Assembly: GCA_001599295.1 (NCBI GenBank)
Contig: BCGN01000009.1
Coordinates: 726,413-790,412 of the forward strand
Length of the DNA: 64,000 nucleotides
DNA from: Sporopachydermia quercuum
Lineage: Eukaryota > Ascomycota > Sporopachydermiomycetes > Sporopachydermiales > Sporopachydermiaceae
Reading direction: 5' to 3'
The notes under the pieces are model-generated. The model saw only the letters and a list, made by a program, of their open reading frames with translations. It was not told the origin of the DNA and ran no database searches. This document shows positions 42,626 to 52,206 of this stretch, piece after piece; position 1 is the first letter of the stretch, and each line of letters opens with the position of its first letter. A program made the translations under genes and the position numbers.

Positions 42626-44813
42626 ACTATCAAACAAAGTTGTTAACTGGTGAATTGGTTTATTGCATAAGTTAGTATATCTTCAGACACGCCCTCCTTT
42701 GAGATTTAGATTTAAGATTCGCTGAACGTATTTCCAAATATGGAAGCATGATTACTCAGAATGAATGAAGTTTGAATGCTGATTATAGTTTGAGGGTTTG
42801 ACTGAAGTTTATTTTTAGAATTGCATGTGATTGCACACGAAACCAAACTGGATTCTTAACCATTCAAACGGTGGATGACAAAGAGAAAGATTAAGTGGTG
42901 ATAGGCTGAATAATAACTGAATAATGAGTTCTATATAATACAAGTTATTCAATCAATGATTCAGTAGCTGTATACAAAGATTTATATAAATAATAACTTC
43001 TAATGTTATATTTATCCTAAAAAAGATACAACCCTTTTGCTGTTTCGTTGAATCAGTAGATGTCTAGTGTTTGAACTGAAGTGATGATACAGTTAAATTA
43101 TACGGCTAAGCGTGGCCTTATTCAGTTGAGAACGTATTAATTGTAGTTATATCTTAGAATATCCATAGTAAATGGTGACCTCCGTTGGTTCCTTAAATAG
43201 TATTCGATCATCTATCTAATCGGGCCCTTTGTTGGATCCTGACGAAAAATCAACATCTCAACAAAAAGAACATAGCATTAGTCACTTTGGAAATGAAATA
43301 AATGCTAGAATCCTTTATGAAAATAGAAGAAAATTAAATAAATCAGAAGTCTTTTACGGAAAATATTAGTAATTGAATAATCCACTTTATCATTATGTCT
43401 GACACTGATGTCTCACTCTCTTGTTTGCTTTATTTGCTATTCTAGCGCAGAAATTCTACCTATCGATCGGTTTGCCATGAGGAGATGTGATTGTAAATAG
43501 AACAATAGAGCTTTCAATTAATAGGAATAACGCGTTCAATTTACATTCAATATACGTTAATTACCAGTTGATTCACATAAAAAAAAGGAAATCGAGAGAG
43601 ATCAAACACACATCGTCAATATTTCAATTGAATAAATAAGTAAATAAATAAATAAATAAATAAAATGGCAATATATGAACCCAACCAAGCCTCGATCGCT
43701 TCTTCCTATGACTTTGTAGTTAGCATCAACTCAGGTGCCATTCCATAACCCTTCACTTCACACTAAGAATGATTCTAATTCTTCCCTGCCATAGTAATGC
43801 CTACTCCGTTTTCACCTCATCTTCGTAACTCTCGACCAATTCTCACCGCTTCAAATACAACAACCAACAACCATCCTCTACAAGTAAAACATAATATTTA
43901 AAAACCCAACACCAATAATAAACAATAAACCGCTTGCAGAACCAAATATCCCACAATCTTTCTTGTCTGCCATTACAAGAAATATTATTACCTAATCTGT
44001 CCGTACGAAGGATAAGCCGTTTGAAGAACACTGGGGTTGTCCGAAAACTAGTGTAAACGATACAATGAACTCAAACTCTATTTCCCGCACTTTGAATCGA
44101 AAAAGCTTAAACATCAATCGCGTCCTGTGTTTTCGTTGAACAAAAAATTTCATTCTCGTGTCTTACAAATCTACTATTGTTTCGCTTTGGTTGAGCAGTG
44201 CCGCTGTTAGCTCTTGCTTTACTTTTCATAGCTTTGTCTTTGATTATTCAATGATGAATGCTGAAGAGTATTAATTGTAGAGACCTATTTGGTATTAAAA
44301 CTGGTTGAAAAAGCAGAATTTCTGTTTAAAAAAAAATTAAAACTATCAAGTAGATATTAGCCAAGATTGAGTTAATCGACTGAAGTGTTTCTTGCTCGAT
44401 ATTTGGAGTAGAGCTTAGACAAGGTGAAAAGGTGAATTTCTCGTGATTTTTCGGTGACGACTTTGAGTTTTATTGCGGAATCTCCTGTTACCTCTCCCAG
44501 TTGGAAACCTGAAATATTTGGTGATTTAAGTGAAAAAATTCAAACTGTTCTGTGCTACAGCCCATCGAACCATTGTTTAGTCTTTTGTTCACTGGCAACT
44601 AAGGACCTATCTATACCTTATTGCAGAGTAAACACGTTTTTGATAAGTGTATTTTCCATTATCATTTCACAGTTAAGGAATTAATTGTTGCTGCCATCGT
44701 TCTTTTTTCAAGTTTCCATCATAACTGCTCCTGTATGAAGTATTGCGACTGATTATATTGCATTACATTATCACAATCTTCTGACGCCCTATCATATCAT
44801 CACCATCATCAAA
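42626..44813. other. Intergenic region SNT1/ELO2
   Basis: 2.2 kb without a supported gene. A (TAAA)n microsatellite lies at 43641-43664. One MluI-type ACGCGT is at 43530-43535. A 31-codon minus frame near 43907-43970 encodes a hydrophobic peptide (GLLFIIGVGFLNIMFYL) but has no recognisable homologue. Confidence 0.4.
43641..43664 (+). repeat. (TAAA)n microsatellite
   Basis: Six uninterrupted TAAA units in the SNT1-ELO2 intergenic region, preceded by imperfect copies from about 43631. Confidence 0.85.
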
Positions 44814-45951
44814 ATGTCATTCAGCGTTGAAAGACCATTTGGTATTTATCTATGGGACATATTTGACAAAGCTGTGGCCCAAGTCACCCAAGGGAAGTTC
44901 GTCCCATCAGAATTTGAATTCATTCCTAACGAGCTGCCATTTGCTGATCACTTATCAGTATTTGAAGTCATTTCTGCCTATTATATTGTTATATTTGGGG
45001 GTAGATATCTTCAAAACAAGTTCAATTTGAAACCTTTAAAGCTACTTACTCTTTTCAAGCTTCATAATTTTATTCTCACTGCTGTTTCTTTCGTTTTGCT
45101 ATGTTTGATGGTTGAACAATTGATTCCGATACTTAGTCAGCATGGTCTTTTCTGGTCTATCTGCAATAAGGACGCTTGGACTCAGCCTTTGGTCACTCTT
45201 TATTATGTGAGTAAAATTTTTTTTAAGGATGCTTTATAGGTATTCTGGCTGTTTGTTCCTACTTGTCCTTGTGATTATTAAACTAACAGTTCATTTTAGC
45301 TGAACTACCTAACCAAGTACTTGGAGTTCATTGATACTCTTTTCCTTGTTGTTAAAGGAAAACCTTTGAGTAAGTACTGACTATCTCTCTATATTTCCTT
45401 CTATTTTCACCACTAACAGAAATCCGCTAGCTTTCTTACACACTTATCATCATGGTGCTACCGCTTTCCTTTGCTACACTCAACTGCTCGGTCATACATC
45501 TATCCAATGGGTAGTAATTGGTCTCAATCTAACAGTCCATGTGATTATGTACTGGTACTATTTCCTAGCAGCTTGCGGAGTAAGAGTCTGGTGGAAACAA
45601 TGGGTCACTAGAATGCAAATTATCCAGTTTATTATTGATATTGGATTTATTTACTTTGCTTCTTATATCAAGTTTGCTTCTCAGTATTATACTAGATTAC
45701 CCCATTGTGGAACTTGCGCGGGAGAAGACTATGCTGCTGTGTATGGTCTTATTGTTATATCTTCATATCTTCTGCTATTTATTGCATTCTACATCAAAGT
45801 GTATATCAACAAAGTGCAACATCGCAGAGCGCGTTCTCTGTCGAAGCCTGATGAAGATATCAAGAAGGCTGTTGCTGATTCTGCTTCAAGTTCTGGTGTG
45901 GAAAAGGCTGGTAAATATCAATCTTCCACGACCAAATCGCGAAAGGCCTAG
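44814..45951 (+). CDS. ELO2: Fatty-acid elongase (ELO2/FEN1 type), 3 exons
   Basis: Exons are 44814-45206, 45300-45369 and 45431-45951, joining to 327 residues. The introns are 93 nt (GTGAGT, AACTAAC, TTTTAG) and 61 nt (GTAAGT, CACTAAC, GCTAG). The joins give WTQPLVTLYYLNYLTKYLEF and GKPLTFLHTYHHGATAFLCY, both colinear with S. cerevisiae Elo2. The ELO histidine box HTYHH is at 158-162. MYWYYFLAACGVRVWWKQWVTR is the usual following segment. About seven membrane helices are expected. The enzyme condenses malonyl-CoA with acyl-CoA in the ER to make very-long-chain fatty acids for sphingolipids. The C-terminus is basic (KSRKA), fitting ER retrieval. Position between SNT1 and RRP43 equals YCR034W (ELO2); it would be the unduplicated counterpart of ELO1 and ELO2. 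Confidence 0.95.
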
Positions 45952-46362
45952 ATGTTATGATGGTTGGTTCTGTTCTGGGTATTCATTGCTTGATGTGTTG
46001 TTTGTGATAATCAAAAGTCAATAATCAATACTCAATACTTAATTCTGGAAGATTAAGTAAGTAAAAGACGGCGAGCATTCAATTTCAATTAGTATGCATG
46101 ATGGTTATAGTTGGTTCTAGTTTTATGGCAGATGGGTGTATATGTATTTATGTATTAATGTATGTATTAATGTATGTATTAATGTATGTATTAATGTATG
46201 TATTATGTATGTATTTATATATAAATAAACTACAGACTTACATTTCAACATAGACTGAATATCTATTAATTACACGAATAATTGCCATTTCCTTCTCTTA
46301 TATTTTCACATAATGTAAATGTTTTAGCTGTCATCATCACACTTTCATCTGCCCTCATTCAT
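45952..46362. other. Tail-to-tail intergenic region ELO2/RRP43
   Basis: No gene. It holds the 12-bp TGTA-rich tandem repeat listed next, about 200 bases beyond the ELO2 stop codon. Confidence 0.6.
46151..46210 (+). repeat. 12-bp tandem repeat (TGTATTAATGTA), 4 full copies plus a partial
   Basis: Four head-to-tail copies at 46151-46198 are followed by a shortened one. Each unit carries two TGTA cores, and the array ends in TGTATTTATA, a fit to the Puf5-type UGUA-N4-UA site. It would lie in the 3' UTR of ELO2 if that UTR exceeds 200 nt. Confidence 0.85.
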
Positions 46363-47451
46363 CTAATATTTGATATCTTTGCTTCTTAACTGTGCTAACC
46401 TGATCGCCTTTCGAATATCATCTTTCGTTATCTTAGCTTCACCTCCATATAATGAAAAATGCTTGAGCTCATCTCCTTGAGCAGAAATAGTGATTCGAGA
46501 ACTGACAGAAAACTCCTCAGCTTCACCATTCAAATCAGCCAGAAAAACTGTATCGCCATTAATCTTTCCTTGACTCTTTTCTCCATTATCCAGTAGAAAC
46601 CTCTCGTCAATCTTTGCTATACCAAAACAGGATGTGACAGGCAACAGTGAATCTTTGCTACTCAATCTCAGTTCGAGTCTTCTATCTTGATTTCTATCGC
46701 ATAACAATGTCCAGTTATCACTTTTCCTATCAAGATGTCTGACATCGTCAGGCAAATAACATAAAGGAAGCTGAATGTCTTTTAAAGCTGCTACCGTAGC
46801 TGTATGTATTAATGTGAAAGGTGGACCTGAACGGCCGATCACCTGAATATTGGCATACAATGCAAATCTCCATCTGAATTTCGATAAATGATCATCATCT
46901 TGGTTNCCATCAAAATGAATATCTAATCCTTGTTTATACTTCTCGATTTGTTCTTCAGGATATTGCACTGACATTATTCCATTCTCTATGACTTTCCTCC
47001 CTACTATAACTTGCACACTTTGTGCAGTGATTAGTCCCGAGTTTCTTATATTTTCATACAGTTCTTGGCTCAAACCCATTTCTTCGTCGCTAGGAGGACC
47101 AGGATTTCTGCCCCTATTGACCTCTACGGTCGGATAGAATGCAACGAACCGCGGGAATTTAATTGATAGTTTGCCAAAGTCTTGGACGGAGTTGTATTCA
47201 AGCTGATCGACAGGTTCTATTCCTGCTGTTATGGAGCAGATGACAGTTGTTTTTCCGGATTTTACAAAAGAGGAGCCTAGCACTGATATTTCGTTGTTGA
47301 GATTGCCTTTGGATATTTCGATAGGCCTGAACTCTTCAAACTGGCGTAAACTGTATGGTCTAGCATGGATGTAGTTGAGATGTCTTTGGAAAAACACTTC
47401 CGGAGCTACCCGGGCGAAAACGTTTGGTTCGAATTCGATGGACATTGTCAA
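46363..47451 (-). CDS. RRP43: Exosome core subunit Rrp43
   Basis: The 362-residue RNase-PH-fold protein is a non-catalytic ring subunit of the RNA exosome, which trims 5.8S rRNA and degrades RNA in nucleus and cytoplasm. Family landmarks are the N-terminal FARVAPEVFFQRHLNYIHARPYSL, LGSSFVKSGKTTVICSITAG, YPTVEVNRGR, DEEMGLSQ and a C-terminal LADLNGEAEE followed by GGEAKITKDDIRKAIRLA; all align with S. cerevisiae Rrp43 (394 residues) rather than Rrp42, 45 or 46. Start is M1 or M3 (MTMSIEF). GTGATGAG about 80 bases upstream (near 47529-47536) resembles the PAC element of ribosome-biogenesis genes. One codon contains n. It is convergent with ELO2, as YCR034W/YCR035C. Confidence 0.93.
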   Translation of the reverse strand: MTMSIEFEPNVFARVAPEVFFQRHLNYIHARPYSLRQFEEFRPIEISKGNLNNEISVLGSSFVKSGKTTVICSITAGIEPVDQLEYNSVQDFGKLSIKFPRFVAFYPTVEVNRGRNPGPPSDEEMGLSQELYENIRNSGLITAQSVQVIVGRKVIENGIMSVQYPEEQIEKYKQGLDIHFDXNQDDDHLSKFRWRFALYANIQVIGRSGPPFTLIHTATVAALKDIQLPLCYLPDDVRHLDRKSDNWTLLCDRNQDRRLELRLSSKDSLLPVTSCFGIAKIDERFLLDNGEKSQGKINGDTVFLADLNGEAEEFSVSSRITISAQGDELKHFSLYGGEAKITKDDIRKAIRLAQLRSKDIKY

Positions 47452-48865
47452 AATGGGTTATTTAAGTACACGTATGTGACTTATTGTAGCAATAGCTGGT
47501 TCTATTGTGATAAGTAGTAGATATATCTGTGATGAGTGACTGCAGTGTGACTGTTGATCTGTGGTCCGCCCAAGAGCACTTTCAGTTTGGTCGGAATTTG
47601 GGCTGAAAGTTCAAGCAAAACAAAAAAAANTCAAATCAATCCCCGTTAAGAAATGAAGCAGATATAAGAAAAAAAAATTATTTGGTTTTCAGCCTTTCAA
47701 GCCGTTTTCATAGCTATTTAAAATCTCACTAATCTTTCTGTTATATCATATAATAGAAGAAAGAAATTGCTTACATAATTGGCAGTTGTCCATTAATCAT
47801 TCATGTTATATCAGGTGACTTATACACGATAGCTGGAAGATATATGGACATTATCGGACATTTTAACAATTTCACAAGACGGGGAGGGGGGGGTCTGACT
47901 CGCTCCGCTTCTGTGTAACTTTTCATAATTTAGGTTCCAGACTTTCCGTTGTGTTGTTATTGGTTATTATAGTCGTATTAAAGTTCATCGCTCAGATCTA
48001 TTTTTGTCCAATGTTGTTTTTGTCACACGTCAAGTCAGGCAGAATGCACATGGGTAGTAAACAGAATTACGATATCAATTGCAGAAGAATGGGCGAAATG
48101 TCTATCAACAACAAACTGGCTCTTCTTGTTTGTCAATTCTTTGCTGATTGCATTTCGTTGATTTACTGCTGTTAAAGGCTGTAATAAAACACTACTGAAT
48201 CCATCTGTGAATGTGCAAGAAACCTAGATTTTTGTCATTGTTGTTAGATTCAGTTCTGAATGACAATTGATCGAGTGGACACGTTGGATACAATAGATAG
48301 ACCACATAGACCACATAGACTAGATAGATCGGGAGATAGGATAAACATAGATTAGATCATATACACACAACATCAGCAGGTTTTTATTTCCCGTTATTCA
48401 TACTCAATCAGTTGCCGAACCTTGCGTTGAAACTGACTTGACAAACCCATTGGTAAAGGGAACAACGAGATAGAAAGGTGATAGTAAGAAGCGAAGCGAC
48501 ACGTCTTCCAGCATTTAAGTACCCAACTGTTGTACGACAATAAGCAATTATCAATAGACAACTAATAGACAATTAATAATAAACAATTAATGACAACAAT
48601 AAGCAAGAGCATTGAGCATTGAGCATAAATCAAGACATCGAGCATTATACATTCCACTAATCAAACAATCAAGCAAGCAAACTGGACTTTGCTTGCTTTG
48701 CATCAACTACACCATTCCTGTTATTCAATTCACTCTGCAATTCACACGGAAAATCACAGATTACCGCACATTTGAAAGCATATTGGTTCTTATTCGAACA
48801 CCGAGAACAAATAATCTACAGAGGTTACCTCTCGTTTCTCTATCCAACCCCTTCACCATATCATC
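47452..48865. other. Divergent promoter RRP43/SLY41-like, with a G-rich tract
   Basis: No supported gene; the plus frames at 47951-48175 and 48612-49083 have random composition or overlap the next gene. A poly-G tract (GGGGAGGGGGGGG, about 47881-47893) stands out in AT-rich DNA and contains an AGGGG stress-element core. Confidence 0.45.
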
Positions 48866-50047
48866 ATGCTACAACGACTACTTATCTCCCTCAAAACTGG
48901 GAACTGGGTTCCTCCCATTTCCCTGAAAATCGTAATCCTCTGCATCACATGGTACAGCGTATCTGCCATCACAACAACCATCAACAAGGCTATTCTAGAT
49001 CAGTTCTCGTACCCTGCTTTACTAACAGAAGTACAGTTTTTCATGAACGTTGTCATGGGCATATTAACCATAGAAGCACTTAAATGGTTTCCTTTCCTGC
49101 GCCAACTATTCCCAGATGGCTCTGTACCAAAGAACGGATATATCCCACGGCCTACCAGGCGGATTCTCCGGAAAACNCTGCCAATGGGTGTTTTCCAGTT
49201 CGCGGGACATATCCTTTCTCACGCAGCAACCTCGTTGATCCCCGCCGCCGCAGTGGCATCCATCAAAGCCCTTTCACCTTTGGTAACTGTGGGCGTCTAC
49301 AGGTTCGTTTTCTTCACCAGAATGCCTATCGCTACGTACCTTTCCTTGATTCCTCTTGTGCTAGGAATCATGATGATTCTAATGAAAGGCTCCATCTACG
49401 AAGTTCTTACCGGCCATTTTCAAGGTGTCTTCTTTGCCGTGGTATCAACGTTTGTATTTGTAGCCCAGAGCATTTACTCCAAATCTGTTCTCTCCGGCAC
49501 CAGCAGCAATGAGTCTGCTTCCGATATCCCTCTGGCGGAAGTGCATCTCCCTAAGCATGCGCGTTCCAATAGCTTTTCGCACAAGGTGACAGAAACAGCA
49601 TCAAAATTTCTGGCTGATGGCGCAGAGGGCAAGCCTGATAAGCTTACCGTTTTGATTTACTGTTCAGCGTGGGGTTTCCTCTTCTCCCTGCCAGTTTTCC
49701 TCTCGACAGAGCTTTTTTCCGTGCTTTCGGTGTTCGCTGGTGCCGGCAAACCCTTGGAACCTGCCGGAGAACAACCAGAAGCAGGACCTATCAGTATTCC
49801 CTACATACTTTTACTATGGGATGGATCTTCGCATTTCGTCCAAGCGTTGATAGCTTTCCATATAATCGGTGCAATCTCGCCAGTGTCTTATTCAATTGCT
49901 AGTTTGTTGAAACGGATAGTTGTTATTACCGTGACAATGTTATGGGGAGGACATGTGATACAGCGGTCGCAGGCATTTGGTCTTTTTCTCACTGGGGTTG
50001 GTTTATATTGTTATGATCGATGGAGTGTGGGGGCCCATAAGCATTAG
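48866..50047 (+). CDS. SLY41: SLY41-family triose-phosphate-type transporter
   Basis: The 393-residue, mostly hydrophobic protein has the TPT/drug-metabolite transporter fold with about ten helices. Marks of the Sly41 group are CITWYSVSAITTTINKAIL, PALLTEVQFF, LPMGVFQFAGHILSHAATSL, VASIKALSPLVTVGVYRF and a C-terminal LLKRIVVITVTMLWGG then GLYCYDRW; all are colinear with S. cerevisiae Sly41. Sly41 sits in the ER/Golgi and its overexpression suppresses loss of Ypt1. A hydrophilic loop (about 210-265) separates the halves. S. cerevisiae has two members, SLY41 (YOR307C) and YJL193W; neighbours here (CDC6, UBP12) point to YJL193W as positional counterpart. One codon contains n. The 5' part is GC-richer than flanking DNA. 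Confidence 0.87.
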   Translation: MLQRLLISLKTGNWVPPISLKIVILCITWYSVSAITTTINKAILDQFSYPALLTEVQFFMNVVMGILTIEALKWFPFLRQLFPDGSVPKNGYIPRPTRRILRKXLPMGVFQFAGHILSHAATSLIPAAAVASIKALSPLVTVGVYRFVFFTRMPIATYLSLIPLVLGIMMILMKGSIYEVLTGHFQGVFFAVVSTFVFVAQSIYSKSVLSGTSSNESASDIPLAEVHLPKHARSNSFSHKVTETASKFLADGAEGKPDKLTVLIYCSAWGFLFSLPVFLSTELFSVLSVFAGAGKPLEPAGEQPEAGPISIPYILLLWDGSSHFVQALIAFHIIGAISPVSYSIASLLKRIVVITVTMLWGGHVIQRSQAFGLFLTGVGLYCYDRWSVGAHKH

Positions 50048-52206
50048 CGTGATGGATGCTATGGACCGGATGGTGGTGGATTTTGAGAATGCCGGTTACG
50101 GTTCTGGGACTCCGGTTGGTTACTACTGTGCACGGCTGCGGCTCTAGGTTCATTGGAGCCGGGGTTGTCCAACCCTAAGTCGCCCTTTGCACTTTAACTC
50201 CAACTCTTGTTGTGAGGTATCNAATTTCCGGGTTTCCTTCTAATAGCACTAGCAAATTCCTCATTCACAACACGTAGTCTCCCTTTTCTCGGCTTGTACG
50301 TGCTGTGCCGTGCTGACTGGAATGGCGAACTCAACAAGCATCCATCTCCTACTGAGAATTGCATTTGGAGATTGTCTATTGGTTGTTAATTCTAATACTA
50401 TGCACTATGTTACACTATGCTACACTATTCTACAACATTATTATCATGTTCACATCTCAAAGCAGACTAAATGACAGTCAACTTCCAGCAAATGGTACTG
50501 ATTCGTTGTTAAGCTCGAGAAAGCACAATCTATTCCGAATTTAACAAAAATTGATGTAAAGCAAGTTAAGAATTCAGTGTCAATAACAATCACATAATCA
50601 ACAAAATTATCAATATCCAATAGTAAAGCTCCCAGTAGTCCTTGTTCTGGCTTTGAAATACTTCCCAAAAAGGGGGAAATCACTCACACAGTTATTCAGC
50701 AGCTTTGAGAGAAGAAATCTACGATTAACGTTTTAGTTCTCATAATAAGCTGTTGGATATAATTCATCCTTCATTACGTATGCTTCAAGACGGTCAAACA
50801 GCCATTGAGAATCATTGAGAAGCGTGGAAAAGTGTCCCAATAATACCAGCTGACGGACTCCAAATCTCCATTATGATCCAGCTATAGAAACGGAAATGCT
50901 CGTAGTGTCGATAGGATTTTTCAATCAGTGCTTGCCAGTGTTGTTTTGTGGTTGATATTTGTTAATAACAATGATGTGGTTTTATGCTTTTCACAGCTCT
51001 TTTCCGAAGCATCAAACCCCGCGGGAACATCCTACCGCATGCAATGATAGAATATAGATACACCGGTGGCAGCACAACCATCATAGAAAATGCTGGTAAC
51101 AATATGTGCAATAATATACTCAAGACTGACATTCGCTTTTTGGCTTTGATTAGTGTATACATATATATAACATATACAACATATACATATATGTAGTTAT
51201 TAGCTGTTTATCTATAAATTATGATATTAATTAACGGGTATGGATCTACTAAATGGGAACCGTGCTTGCTGATATGAGAGTGTTTTTTTTTCTGTCAATC
51301 CGTGTTTGAATTCAGCGTTACGATTTCTGCTGAATCTTATTATATTTATTGCAAGGAATGAACATGGTTCAGCTTGCAGCGGCGGCCCAGTCGAAAAGGG
51401 GATCCTACGGATAATTGTGATAGAATCAATCGGCATTTCCAGCGTCCAATTGAATAGATACTGTCAATGCTGCAACTTCCTGCTACATTGCAGCAGGAAG
51501 CCAAAGTTTGAAATTGAAAAATTTACATGATTTATCAAAAGGGTATTATTCCTATATCGTTAGGGATATTAGTAAAGAATGGAATTTATGGAATTTCATC
51601 ATTGAGAAGAGTTAAACGACGTAATGTACTTAAAATTACGACCTATCTGTGGGAAACCGCTCAAATCTCATGTGACGATTTATCACCAGCAGTGTTAGGT
51701 AAACTAGGATTTTTACATGATTAGATAAATTACGAAACTTGTGATAATCACAATATTTACATTNGCTATATGAACTGAATCTTCTATTAGTGTTTTGTAC
51801 TTTTATCATAAACTTTAATTTAACTATCACCAACAGACAATCCAGCAACACAAACACTAGTAGTACCATTTGTGTACAGTTATTATCATTAGCGTTGTTA
51901 GTATGTAAATTCAATCATTCATTTCTTCATTCTCTTCTTGTTTTTCTCTTGTTATTCTTCTCATTATTCTTCTTGTTATCATTTTCTAGTTAAAACAATA
52001 TCAGAAACATAATGCTTACATGATCTACATAGGTTTATTGTCTACAATGCCATTTTGAACCATTGAGAACAGGAATCAATAGTATCGAAATAGTATCGAA
52101 ATCGGCTCTTAGACCTGAGTTGCAATCAATTCAGTGCTTACTTATCTCTTTATTTTTATTTTCCTTGTAATTCAATACTTATCCTTTTATCATCATGTTC
52201 ACTTTC
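50048..52206. other. Tail-to-tail intergenic region SLY41-like/BPH1
   Basis: 2.2 kb without a supported gene. The area about 51360-51500 is GC-richer and contains a perfect 9-bp inverted repeat (51476-51500). Short open frames (51527-51724 and others) look random. Confidence 0.4.
51476..51500 (+). other. Perfect inverted repeat, possible hairpin or terminator
   Basis: CTTCCTGCT (51476-51484) and AGCAGGAAG (51492-51500) form a 9-bp stem with a 7-base loop. It lies about 1.4 kb past the SLY41-like stop and 700 bases past the BPH1 stop, so it is not obviously tied to either gene. Confidence 0.5.

Noticed and set aside
43907-43970. 31-codon hydrophobic minus-strand frame, possible small membrane protein
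   Set aside because: It is short, has no recognisable family and no supporting splice or promoter signal.
51880-51910. TACTAAC on the minus strand beyond BPH1
   Set aside because: It lies past the BPH1 stop and no exon-like sequence surrounds it.
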